Shown one piece after another: positions 43,138-50,886 of a DNA stretch of 64,000 bases (positions within the stretch are counted from its first letter, which is position 1; every line of letters begins with the position of its first letter). The notes below the pieces were generated by a model. The model saw only the letters and a program-made list of their open reading frames with translations. It was not told the origin of the DNA and did no database searches. The position numbers and the translations under genes are program-made. The stretch lies in NCBI RefSeq assembly GCF_000633255.1, contig NZ_AYMJ01000023.1, positions 48,543-112,542 on the forward strand. Direction: 5' to 3'. The DNA is from Pseudomonas sp. H1h (GTDB lineage Bacteria > Pseudomonadota > Gammaproteobacteria > Pseudomonadales > Pseudomonadaceae).

Positions 43138-43323
43138 GTGATTATTAAGTAGGAAAATTCCAGTAATTTTGTCAGAGTGGTCGCGTGGTCAAAGCATATT
43201 TGTAAGTTATAGAGTGTTAAATCGAATGCGCAGGGAAATTTCCTTCAATTGTTCGAGAAGTTATGTGTAGGACGATAGAGAGAGAACAGGCATTCGGCGA
43301 CGTTGCATCGCCAGACAACAAGC
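43138..43323. other. AT-rich intergenic segment with no supported gene
   Basis: Between the peptide promoter and the rlmI terminator. I find only a 15-codon frame without a ribosome binding site and a small hairpin, GGCGA-CGTTGCA-TCGCC (43296-43312). The low G+C content suggests imported or regulatory DNA. Confidence 0.6.
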
Positions 43324-43349
43324 GGGGAGCCCTTGGGCTCCCCGTTTTT
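43324..43349. terminator. Terminator at the rlmI end
   Basis: GGGGAGCC-CTTG-GGCTCCCC followed by TTTTT on the + strand. It lies just past the rlmI stop, read from the minus strand, where the U tract is poorer (GCTTGTTGTC). Confidence 0.75.
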
Positions 43350-43356
43350 GTGCCAA

Positions 43357-44553
43357 TCAGCTGTTAGGCAGCAGGCGGCAGGTGATGCTCTTGATGTAGC
43401 GGGTTTCGGCGATGGCCGGGTGGACCGGGTGATCCGGGCCTTGACCGCCGCGTTCGAGCAGCTGGATGTTACGGTCCAGATGACGGGCGCTGGTCAGCAG
43501 GATGTTCTGCAGATCATCTTCCGGCAGGTGCATCGAGCACGAAGCGCTGACGAGGATGCCGTCCTTGGTGAGCAGGCGCATGGCTTGCTCGTTCAGGCGA
43601 CGGTAGGCGCCTTCACCGTTTTTCATGTCTTTCTTGCGTTTGATGAACGCTGGCGGGTCGGCAACGATCACGTCGAAACGCTCTTCGCTGGCCTTGAGCT
43701 CTTTCAAGGCTTCGAACACGTCGCCTTCGATGCAGGTCATCTTGTCGGCGAAGCCGTTCAGCGCAGCGTTGCGTTCAACGCCGTCGAGGGCGAAGCCCGA
43801 CGCGTCGACGCAGAACACTTCACTGGCGCCGAACGCCGCCGCTTGCACGCCCCAGCCACCGATGTAGCTATAGAGGTCGAGGACGCGTTTGCCTTTGGCG
43901 TAGGGAGCCAGGCGGGCGCGGTTCATGCGGTGGTCGTAGAACCAGCCGGTTTTCTGGCCTTCGATGACTGGCGCTTCGAACTTCACGCCGTTCTCTTCCA
44001 GTGCCACCCACTCCGGCACCAGGCCGAACACGGTTTCGACGTAACGGTTGAGGCCTTCGGCATCACGGGCGGCAGAATCGTTCTTGAACAGAATGCCGCT
44101 TGGCTTGAGCACTTGGGTCAGTGCGGCGATCACGTCGTCTTTATGCGCTTCCATGGTCGCCGAGGCGATCTGGACCACCAGGATGTCACCGAAACGGTCG
44201 ACCACCAGACCTGGCAGCAGGTCGGAGTCGCCGTAGACCAGGCGGTAGAAAGGCTTGTCGAACAGGCGCTCGCGCAACGACAGCGCCACGTTCAGGCGGT
44301 GCACCAGCAGCGATTTGTCCAGCGGCAGTTTGATGTCGCGCGACAGCAGACGCGCGCAGATCAGGTTGTTCGGGCTCATGGCGACGATGCCCAGCGGCTT
44401 GCCGCCGGCGGCTTCGAGAATCGCCTGATCGCCGGCCTTGAAGCCGTGCAGTGGCGTGGCAGCCACATCGATTTCGTTGCTGTAGACCCACAAGTGGCCG
44501 TTGCGCAGGCGACGGTCGGCGTTGGCTTTGAGGCGCAGGCTAGGCAGGGACAT
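43357..44553 (-). CDS. rlmI: Class I SAM-dependent 23S rRNA methyltransferase (RlmI-like)
   Basis: 398 residues, against 396 in E. coli RlmI, which makes m5C1962. An N-terminal PUA domain (LRLKANADRRLRNGHLWVYSNEID) is followed by the linker YGDSDLLPGLVVDRFGD and a Rossmann methyltransferase domain with motif I VLDLYSYIGGWGVQAAAFGA, motif IV VADPPAFIKRKKD, and the catalytic cysteine in SASCSMHL. The orthologue group includes PA0354. RlmI is the best call, but close relatives with other target bases exist. Confidence 0.85.
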   Translation of the reverse strand: MSLPSLRLKANADRRLRNGHLWVYSNEIDVAATPLHGFKAGDQAILEAAGGKPLGIVAMSPNNLICARLLSRDIKLPLDKSLLVHRLNVALSLRERLFDKPFYRLVYGDSDLLPGLVVDRFGDILVVQIASATMEAHKDDVIAALTQVLKPSGILFKNDSAARDAEGLNRYVETVFGLVPEWVALEENGVKFEAPVIEGQKTGWFYDHRMNRARLAPYAKGKRVLDLYSYIGGWGVQAAAFGASEVFCVDASGFALDGVERNAALNGFADKMTCIEGDVFEALKELKASEERFDVIVADPPAFIKRKKDMKNGEGAYRRLNEQAMRLLTKDGILVSASCSMHLPEDDLQNILLTSARHLDRNIQLLERGGQGPDHPVHPAIAETRYIKSITCRLLPNS

Positions 44554-44637
44554 GACGTCGCTCCGGAAAAAAGAGCGGGAGTATACCGTGTTGGGACTGG
44601 TGCCGGGATTGGAGAGCGATGAAACGCTGATGACGCC

Positions 44638-44702
44638 TTCGCGAGCAAGCCCGCCCCCACATTTGCACGCATTCCAATGTGGGAACGAGCCTGCTCGCGA
44701 AA
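44638..44702. repeat. REP pair with diverged units
   Basis: Left unit CCCGCCCCCAC and right unit GTGGGAACGAGCCTGCTCGCG both depart from the common core; they flank about 20 bp between rlmI's promoter side and the pfpI-family gene. Confidence 0.8.
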
Positions 44703-44715
44703 GCGATTTTGAATG

Positions 44716-45255
44716 CTACGCCGACAGCGCGCTGATCAGCTCCTTGCTGAACGCCGGAATATCGTCGGGCTGGCGGCTGCTGATCAGATTGCCGTCCTTG
44801 ACCACTTCTTTGTCGACCCAATTGGCCCCGGCATTCAGCAGATCATCCTTGACCGTCTTGTAGCTGGTCATGGTCTTGCCGTTGACCAGCCCGGCGGAAA
44901 TCAGCAACCAGCTGCCATGGCAGATCACCGCAATCGGTTTGCCGGCGGAGGCTCCGGTCTTGACCAGGTGCTGGGCATCCTGGTCGATGCGGATGGTGTC
45001 GGAGTTCTGTACGCCGCCCGGCAGAACGATCGCGTCGTACTGCTCGCTGCTGGCGCCTTGGAACGTCTGGTCGACCTTGAAGTCGTCCGCCGGCTTGTCG
45101 TGGTTCCAGCCTTTGACCTTGCCGGCCTCGGCGGAAAGGATGTCGACCTGGGCGCCGGCTTGCTCCAGTGCCTGCTTGGGACCGGTCAATTCGACCTGTT
45201 CGAAACCGTCTGTTACCAAAATGGCGATGCGTTTGCCGTTGAGGGAAGTGGCCAT
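44716..45255 (-). CDS. DJ-1/PfpI family protein (type 1 glutamine amidotransferase-like)
   Basis: 179 residues. The nucleophile elbow is AVICHGSWLLISAGL with a Cys-His pair, and the conserved Glu is in TDGFEQVELTGPKQAL, as in PfpI/YhbO proteins. Family members are described as proteases, deglycases of glyoxal adducts or chaperones; the in vivo role is disputed. The start MATSLNGKRIAIL at 45255 is preferred over in-frame starts further upstream, to 45360, that lack the family pattern. Orthologous position to PA0355 (pfpI). Confidence 0.85.
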   Translation of the reverse strand: MATSLNGKRIAILVTDGFEQVELTGPKQALEQAGAQVDILSAEAGKVKGWNHDKPADDFKVDQTFQGASSEQYDAIVLPGGVQNSDTIRIDQDAQHLVKTGASAGKPIAVICHGSWLLISAGLVNGKTMTSYKTVKDDLLNAGANWVDKEVVKDGNLISSRQPDDIPAFSKELISALSA

Positions 45256-45429
45256 CGATAAGCTCCTGAGTCTGCGGGAATTTGCCGCCGCACGGGATCG
45301 GGGTGATCCCTTGGGCATTACAGATTCCGAAGCCATGGCCTGAATGAAAGTTCCTGACAATTGCCCACTGGTGTGTCGTCGCGCGGTTTTTAGAGGTTAG
45401 AATCGCCGCCTGTCCCAGAGTGTGTACTT

Positions 45430-46296
45430 ATGTCCCAAGAGCTGACCACCGAACAGATTCAACAATCCCTGCAAGGCATCAGCGTGCCCGCGCAGCCGCA
45501 GATCATGGTGGATCTGCAAATGGAGCAGTACATGCCCGACCCGGACCTGGAGGTGATCGCCAAGCTGATCTCCCAGGATCCTGGCTTGTCCGGCTCGCTG
45601 CTGAAAATCGTCAATTCGCCTTATTACGGCCTGAGCAACAAGATCACTTCGATCCAGCGCGCGGTGAATCTGTTGGGCAGCCGCTCGATCATCAACCTGA
45701 TCAACGCGCAGTCGATCAAGGGCGAGATGAACGACGACACCATCGTCACCCTCAACCGTTTCTGGGACACCGCCCAGGACGTGGCGATGACCTGCCTGAC
45801 CCTGGCCAAGCGCATCGGCACTCAGGCCGGCGATGAGGCCTATGCCCTGGGCCTGTTTCACGATTGCGGGGTGCCGTTGATGCTGCAACGGTTCCCCAAC
45901 TACATGTCAGTGCTGGAAAAGGCCTACGCAAATGCCAGCGCCGAGTGCCGGGTGGTGGACACTGAAAACGCCGAGTTCAACACCAACCATGCAGTGGTCG
46001 GCTACTACACCGCCAAGTCCTGGCGCCTGCCGGAGCACGTCAGCGCGGCCATCGCCAATCACCACAATGCGCTGGCGATTTTCAGCGATGAGTCCTCGCG
46101 CAACAGCCAGCTGAAAAACCTGTTGGCGATCCTCAAGATGGCCGAGCACATTTGCGCCTCCTATCGGGTACTGGGTAACCAGACCGAGGATTTCGAATGG
46201 AACGCTGTCGGCCCGCTGGTACTCGATTACGTGGGGCTGTCGGACTACGATTTCGAAACGCTCAAGCAAACGATCCGCGACCTCGGCGCGCATTGA
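45430..46296 (+). CDS. HDOD domain signalling protein
   Basis: 288 residues. The HDOD domain covers about residues 15-215: LEVIAKLISQDPGLSGSLLKIVNSPYYGL, AVNLLGSRSIINLINAQSI, and YALGLFHDCGVPLML with the HD pair, then HAVVGYYTAKSWRLPEHVSAAIANHH. HDOD domains are usually non-catalytic relatives of HD phosphohydrolases acting as scaffolds in second-messenger or DNA-damage signalling. No attached output domain is present. mutM starts 13 bp downstream, so cotranscription is likely. Confidence 0.88.
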   Translation: MSQELTTEQIQQSLQGISVPAQPQIMVDLQMEQYMPDPDLEVIAKLISQDPGLSGSLLKIVNSPYYGLSNKITSIQRAVNLLGSRSIINLINAQSIKGEMNDDTIVTLNRFWDTAQDVAMTCLTLAKRIGTQAGDEAYALGLFHDCGVPLMLQRFPNYMSVLEKAYANASAECRVVDTENAEFNTNHAVVGYYTAKSWRLPEHVSAAIANHHNALAIFSDESSRNSQLKNLLAILKMAEHICASYRVLGNQTEDFEWNAVGPLVLDYVGLSDYDFETLKQTIRDLGAH

Positions 46297-46308
46297 TTCG
46301 AGGACGCC

Positions 46309-47121
46309 ATGCCTGAACTGCCGGAAGTCGAAACCACCCGTCGGGGCATTGCCCCGCACCTGGAAGGCCAGCGCGTCAGCCGGGTGATTGTGCGTGATCG
46401 CCGGCTGCGCTGGCCAATCCCCGAAGACCTTGATGTGCGCCTGTCCGGGCAGCGCATCGTGTTGGTCGAGCGGCGGGCCAAGTACCTGTTGATCAATGCC
46501 GAGGTCGGCACCTTGATCAGTCACCTGGGGATGTCGGGCAACCTGCGTCTGGTAGAGGTCGGGCTGCCGGCGTTGAAGCATGAGCACGTCGATATCGAGC
46601 TGGAGTCCGGGCTGGCCCTGCGCTACACCGATCCGCGGCGCTTCGGCGCGATGCTGTGGAGCACCGATCCGCTCAATCACGAACTGCTGATTCGCCTCGG
46701 GCCGGAACCGTTGACCGATCTGTTCGACGGCGAGCGCCTGTTCCAGCTGTCGCGCGGGCGTTCGATGGCGGTCAAACCGTTCATCATGGACAACGCGGTA
46801 GTGGTCGGTGTCGGCAACATTTACGCGACCGAAGCCCTGTTCGCTGCCGGGATCGACCCGCGCCGCGAGGCCAAGAGCATCTCCCGGGCGCGTTATCTGA
46901 AGCTGGCCATCGAGATCAAACGCATCCTCGCCGCTGCCATCGAGCGTGGCGGCACCACGTTGCGTGATTTCATCGGTGGCGACGGGCAGCCGGGGTATTT
47001 CCAGCAGGAGCTGTTCGTTTATGGCCGTGGCGGTGAGCACTGCAAGGTCTGCGGCACCGGCCTGCGCGAAGTGAAGCTCGGTCAGCGGGCCAGTGTGTTC
47101 TGCCCGCGCTGCCAGAGCTGA
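46309..47121 (+). CDS. mutM: Formamidopyrimidine/8-oxoguanine DNA glycosylase
   Basis: 270 residues, as in E. coli Fpg (269). It removes 8-oxoG and Fapy bases and cleaves at the abasic site. The catalytic N-terminus PELPEVETTRRG supplies Pro1 and Glu2 after Met removal; the lysine is in ERRAKYLLI; the helix-two-turn-helix is VVGVGNIYATEALFAAGIDPRR (in pieces); the C-terminal zinc finger is HCKVCG and FCPRCQ. Follows the HDOD gene closely. Confidence 0.96.
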   Translation: MPELPEVETTRRGIAPHLEGQRVSRVIVRDRRLRWPIPEDLDVRLSGQRIVLVERRAKYLLINAEVGTLISHLGMSGNLRLVEVGLPALKHEHVDIELESGLALRYTDPRRFGAMLWSTDPLNHELLIRLGPEPLTDLFDGERLFQLSRGRSMAVKPFIMDNAVVVGVGNIYATEALFAAGIDPRREAKSISRARYLKLAIEIKRILAAAIERGGTTLRDFIGGDGQPGYFQQELFVYGRGGEHCKVCGTGLREVKLGQRASVFCPRCQS

Positions 47122-47152
47122 AGCAAAAAGCTGAAAAGGTCCTACGGTCTAT

Positions 47153-47168
47153 AGTGAGTTGTCTCACT
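47153..47168 (+). other. Small stem-loop upstream of the 107-residue protein gene
   Basis: AGTGAG-TTGT-CTCACT between mutM and the next gene, without a T tract. Confidence 0.4.
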
Positions 47169-47190
47169 GTTCAGCCCGAAGGATCGTGCC

Positions 47191-47514
47191 ATGAAGCCCC
47201 TGCAAGTCCTGCTCATTGCGCTGCTGTTGTGTTCCAGTCTGCCGACCCGGGCGACGGAGGGCGGCAGCGGTGACCCGCGCTACGCGATTCAGAACCCTCC
47301 GGCCTACGCCATGATTGGCGATTTGCTGATCGCCCGACCGTTGCTAGTGGTGGCGACGGTACTGGGTGCGGGGGTGTTTGTGGTGTCGTTGCCGTTTACC
47401 GCGCTGGGTGGCGGGGTGGGCGATGCGGGGCAGGCGTTGGTGGTCGACCCGGCGAAAGCAGCGTTCGTGCGCTGTCTGGGGTGTACGGGGGAGGGGTTCG
47501 AGCAGCGGGAGTGA
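47191..47514 (+). CDS. Small exported or membrane protein, unknown function
   Basis: 107 residues. A signal peptide (MKPLQVLLIALLLCSSLPTRA) is followed by one hydrophobic helix (LLVVATVLGAGVFVVSLPFTALGGG, in pieces, about residues 50-75) and a short tail with two cysteines (RCLGCTG). GAAGGA precedes the start. Similar Pseudomonas proteins carry the label 'multidrug transporter', which nothing here supports: it is far too short. It lies 69 bp after mutM on the same strand. The cysteine pair may bind metal or form a disulfide. Confidence 0.65.
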   Translation: MKPLQVLLIALLLCSSLPTRATEGGSGDPRYAIQNPPAYAMIGDLLIARPLLVVATVLGAGVFVVSLPFTALGGGVGDAGQALVVDPAKAAFVRCLGCTGEGFEQRE

Positions 47515-47548
47515 GCTGATCCCGTTGTGCGGTGTTGTTGGCGGCCCC

Positions 47549-47614
47549 TTCGCGAGCAAGACCGCTCCCACAGTTTGAAATGCATTCCAGTGTGGGAGCG
47601 GGCTTGCTCGCGAA
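47549..47614. repeat. REP pair upstream of the ferredoxin end
   Basis: Left unit has GCAAGACCGCTCC (C>A), right unit is canonical; spacer about 20 bp. Between convergent genes. Confidence 0.88.
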
Positions 47615-47646
47615 GAGGCCCGGAAGCGCGCTACAAAACGGCCAGA

Positions 47647-47898
47647 TCAGGCCTTGCCAGTAATCTTGCGGTACTTCTCCATCAACTGTTCTTCAGTCTC
47701 CGGATGCGCTTCGTCCAGCGGAATGCAATCCACCGGGCAGACCTGCTGGCACTGCGGCTCGTCGTAGTGGCCGACGCACTGGGTGCACAGGTTCGGGTCG
47801 ATCACATAGATCTCTTCGCCTTGGGAAATGGCGGCGTTCGGGCACTCGGGTTCGCAGACGTCGCAGTTGATGCAATCGTCGGTGATGATCAGGGACAT
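47647..47898 (-). CDS. YfhL-type 2[4Fe-4S] ferredoxin
   Basis: 83 residues. Two cluster-binding sets are seen: CINCDVCEPECP (Cys9, 12, 15, 19) and CTQCVGHYDEPQCQQVCPVDC, where the eight-residue loop after the second cysteine and the C-terminal helix (EEQLMEKYRKITGKA) mark the AlvinFdx/YfhL class. It is a low-potential cytoplasmic electron carrier; its partner is unknown. It lies next to coaD as in P. aeruginosa (PA0362-PA0363). Confidence 0.92.
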   Translation of the reverse strand: MSLIITDDCINCDVCEPECPNAAISQGEEIYVIDPNLCTQCVGHYDEPQCQQVCPVDCIPLDEAHPETEEQLMEKYRKITGKA

Positions 47899-48000
47899 GC
47901 TAACTCCAGCCGGGGCGGCAGGCCCGGGCGCTATAAATCAATGCGCGTAATTGTGCCGCATTGGCGCCCGCAGTGCACGCGGGCGCCGTTTGAACGGTCG

Positions 48001-48480
48001 TTACTTCTTGAAGCGCAGGGTCAGGGCATCGGCCACGGCCGGGTGCACGAACTTGCTGATATCGCCGCCCAGCGCCGCAATTTCCCGCACCAGGGTCGAG
48101 GAAATGAACGAATAGCGTTCGGACGGCGTGAGAAACAGGCTCTCTACGTCCGGGGCCAACTGGCGGTTCATGTTGGCCAGCTGGAATTCGTATTCGAAGT
48201 CCGACACCGCGCGCAGACCACGCAGGAACACATTGGCGTTCTGCTCTTTGGCGAAATGCGCCAGCAGCGTCGAGAAGCCGACCACTTCCACGTTCGGCAG
48301 GTGTTTGGTGACCTCGCGAGCCAGTTCGACCCGTTGTTCCAGCGGGAACAGCGGGTTTTTCTTGGGGCTGGCGGCGACCGCAATGATCACGTGATCGAAC
48401 AGGCGCGAGGCGCGTTCGACCAGATCGCCATGGCCCTTGGTAATAGGGTCGAAGGTACCTGGGTACAACACTCGGTTCAT
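48001..48480 (-). CDS. coaD: Phosphopantetheine adenylyltransferase
   Basis: 159 residues, as in E. coli. Adds AMP to 4'-phosphopantetheine to make dephospho-CoA. The nucleotidyltransferase motif is [35 protein letters not shown] and [19 protein letters not shown] complete the family pattern. Starts [11 protein letters not shown]. The next gene on the same strand (laoA) is transcribed toward it. Confidence 0.96.
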
Positions 48481-48595
48481 CGCGTCGTCCTGGCGGGAGT
48501 CCGTTGGGGAGTCGGATGGTATCGCAGCCGTCCCGGTCGGCCAAGTCGCCTGTTGGGTAAGAAAGCACTATAGACGACGTGATAAACCGGTTTTT

Positions 48596-50191
48596 TCACG
48601 GATTTCTCAGCCGATCGGCGAGGGCCGTCGCCAGTTGTGCGGTCAGCCCGTACACCGACAATTGCGGGTTGGCGCCAATGCTGGTGGGGAACAGCGAGCC
48701 GTCGTGAATCGACAGATTGCTCAGTTGGTGATGCCGGCCGAGGCTGTCGGTGACCGCGCTTTTCGGGTCTTCGCCCATTGCACAACCGCCCATCACGTGG
48801 GCACTGCCAAGGCGTGTGCGGTACAGCTCAAGGCTCAAACTGTCGATCAAGGTGCGGGCCTCGGCCAGGGTTTTCACGTAGCGCGCATCGGCGTGCATCG
48901 GCATCACCGCTTTGGCGCCGCCGGCAAACTGGATTTCGGCCATGCTGTGAAAGGCGCGGCGCAAGCCTTCCCAGGCGTAAGGCGAGACCTGGTAGTCGAG
49001 CACCGGCGAGCCGTCGCCACGCAACTCGACGCTGCCGCCGGGGCTTTCCGGGTGGAAACCGTCGCGCAGCAGCGCGAGCATCGCGTGGGTGCGCGGCAGG
49101 TCAGCCATGTGTTCGGCGTTCTGCAGGCCAAAGCCGCCCAGCAGTGTTGCTGCCAGAGCCGGCTGCAGCGGTGGTACTTCGAGTTTGTAGCCCATTGGGC
49201 CGCTGGTGCCGTCCTTCCATTGGAAATGATCCGAGTAGATCGACTGCGGCGCGCCGTAGAACGGATTGATCACTTCGTCGAAACGCCCGGCGGACATGTT
49301 TACCAAGTGCAGGAAGGTGCGTTTGCCGAGGCGCTGATGCGGGTCCGGCGCGTCCGAACGCAAGAGCAGGGCCGGGCTGTTGATGCCGCCGCCGGCCAGC
49401 ACGTAATGCCGCGCCTTGACCGTGATTTTGTACCCGGTCGGTGCGACGCAGCGCTCGTCCATTGCCACGCACTGCAGGCCGGTGATTTTGTCGCCGTTGA
49501 TCAGCAGTTTTTCCGCACGGGCCAGGTACAGCAGCTCGCCGCCCTTTTCCAGTGTCGCGGGGATGGTGGTGACCATCATCGATTGCTTGGCGTTGGTCGG
49601 GCAGCCCATGCCGCAATAGCCGAGGTTCCAGCAACCGCGCACGTTGCGCGGGATCACGTGCCAGCTATAGCCGAGTTGCTCGCAGCCCTTGCGGATCACG
49701 TCGTTGTTGGCATTGGGCGGAACCCTCCACGGTGCGACGCCCAGGCGCTGCTCCATTTTCTCGAACCACGGCGCCATCTCGGCCGGGCTATGGCCTTTGA
49801 CGTTGTGCTCTCTGGCCCAGTGTTCGAGGGTCGGCTCAGGGGTGCGAAAGCTCGATGTCCAGTTGATCAGCGTGGTGCCGCCCACCGCGCGGCCCTGGAG
49901 GATGGTGATCGCGCCGTCCTTGCTCATGCGGCCGATGCCTTCCTGGTAAAGGCTGCTGTAAGCCTTGTCCTCGAGCATCTTGAAGTCGGAACTGGTCTTG
50001 AGCGGGCCTTCTTCGATCAGCAGCACTTTGTAGCCGGCGGCGCTGAGGATTTCTGCCGTGGTGCCGCCACCGGCACCGCTGCCGATGATGGCCACGTCGG
50101 CTTGCAGCGTCAGGTCGTCGGTCAGTTGTGCGCCGTTGTAGGTTTTCCAGCCACGGGCGAGGCCTTCGCGGAACGGGTCGGGTACAGGCAT
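48596..50191 (-). CDS. laoA: GMC-family long-chain alcohol dehydrogenase
   Basis: 531 residues. The FAD-binding site is VAIIGSGAGGGTTAEIL (Gly37-Gly43), with GRAVGGTTLINWTSSFRTP and the C-terminal GSAHVMGGCAMGEDP and NPQLSVYGLTAQLA typical of GMC oxidoreductases. NLGYCGMGCPTNAKQSM carries a cysteine cluster common in this subgroup. In P. aeruginosa the LaoABCR system oxidises long-chain alcohols from alkylsulfate and alkane breakdown; the gene order laoB-laoA-coaD here is the same as PA0365-PA0363. A REP pair lies between laoB and laoA. Confidence 0.85.
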   Translation of the reverse strand: MPVPDPFREGLARGWKTYNGAQLTDDLTLQADVAIIGSGAGGGTTAEILSAAGYKVLLIEEGPLKTSSDFKMLEDKAYSSLYQEGIGRMSKDGAITILQGRAVGGTTLINWTSSFRTPEPTLEHWAREHNVKGHSPAEMAPWFEKMEQRLGVAPWRVPPNANNDVIRKGCEQLGYSWHVIPRNVRGCWNLGYCGMGCPTNAKQSMMVTTIPATLEKGGELLYLARAEKLLINGDKITGLQCVAMDERCVAPTGYKITVKARHYVLAGGGINSPALLLRSDAPDPHQRLGKRTFLHLVNMSAGRFDEVINPFYGAPQSIYSDHFQWKDGTSGPMGYKLEVPPLQPALAATLLGGFGLQNAEHMADLPRTHAMLALLRDGFHPESPGGSVELRGDGSPVLDYQVSPYAWEGLRRAFHSMAEIQFAGGAKAVMPMHADARYVKTLAEARTLIDSLSLELYRTRLGSAHVMGGCAMGEDPKSAVTDSLGRHHQLSNLSIHDGSLFPTSIGANPQLSVYGLTAQLATALADRLRNP

Positions 50192-50230
50192 TGATCAGGT
50201 TCTCTTGTTCTTGTTGTTCTTGTGGGCCCC

Positions 50231-50297
50231 TTCGCGAGCAAGCCCGCTGCCACAGGGGAATGCATTTCAAAATGTGGGAGCGGGCTTGCTCGCGAAA
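50231..50297. repeat. REP pair inside the lao operon
   Basis: Left unit has CCCGCTGCCAC (C>G), right unit canonical. It occupies most of the 121-bp gap between laoB and laoA. Confidence 0.88.
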
Positions 50298-50312
50298 GGC
50301 GCGGCGCCGATT

Positions 50313-50858
50313 TCAGACGGTAGGCGGTCCCGGGTAGCCGCAATGCCCCCACGAATCTGCGCGGGTGTACCAGGCCATCATCACCATTTGCTGCAGGGAA
50401 CTGTGGCCCATGCGCAGCAGGCTCAATGAGCTGTTCTGCCAGCGTTCGAGGAAGTGGCGCATCGCCTCGGGACTGGCGTTTTCCCAACTGCCCCAAATGC
50501 CCGTGAGCGGCCCGCGGGTGACCGCCATGCCGAGCACGTCGAACAACTGCCGAGTGAGTTTGAGCATCTCCGGCGACAGGTGATCGAGGCTGTAGTCGAG
50601 CGACTTGAGGGTGCCATCGATGGCAGCGGGCATTTTTTCGCTCGCCACGGCGCCGTCGAGCATCACCGGAATCAGGGCGCGCAGGAACAACAGATCGCCG
50701 TCGCGTAAAGCGACGAAGCCGCTGGCTGCGACACTCGATGAGCAGCCGCTGAGGCTGGCGCCAAGGCCGGCGGTAGCGAGAAACGCAGTGGCGCCGAGGC
50801 TGAATTTCAGCAGACCACGGCGCGACAGGGCAGGTGTTTCGGTCAGGCTTGGGTGCAT
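50313..50858 (-). CDS. laoB: LaoB-like Tat-exported lipoprotein partner of LaoA
   Basis: 181 residues. A twin-arginine signal is clear (SRRGLLKF, Arg13-Arg14), followed by a hydrophobic stretch and the lipobox-like LSGC with Cys39, so it may be both Tat-exported and lipid-modified. The mature part is helical with no recognised catalytic motif (LFLRALIPVMLDGAV, LRMGHSSLQQMVMMAWYTRADSW). Small Tat-signal proteins of this kind often accompany GMC dehydrogenases as a gamma-like subunit needed for their export or assembly, which fits its place upstream of laoA. Confidence 0.8.
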   Translation of the reverse strand: MHPSLTETPALSRRGLLKFSLGATAFLATAGLGASLSGCSSSVAASGFVALRDGDLLFLRALIPVMLDGAVASEKMPAAIDGTLKSLDYSLDHLSPEMLKLTRQLFDVLGMAVTRGPLTGIWGSWENASPEAMRHFLERWQNSSLSLLRMGHSSLQQMVMMAWYTRADSWGHCGYPGPPTV

Positions 50859-50886
50859 TGTTGTTATTACCCGGCGGTGACGACGA

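Noticed and set aside
39643..43356. Azole-forming (TOMM) cluster suggested by the SagB-type enzyme
   Set aside because: No YcaO or E1-like protein is encoded in the window, and the peptide has no Cys or Ser and only two Thr.
47191..47514. 'Multidrug transporter' label for the 107-residue protein
   Set aside because: Only a signal peptide and one further hydrophobic helix; far too short for any known drug transporter class.
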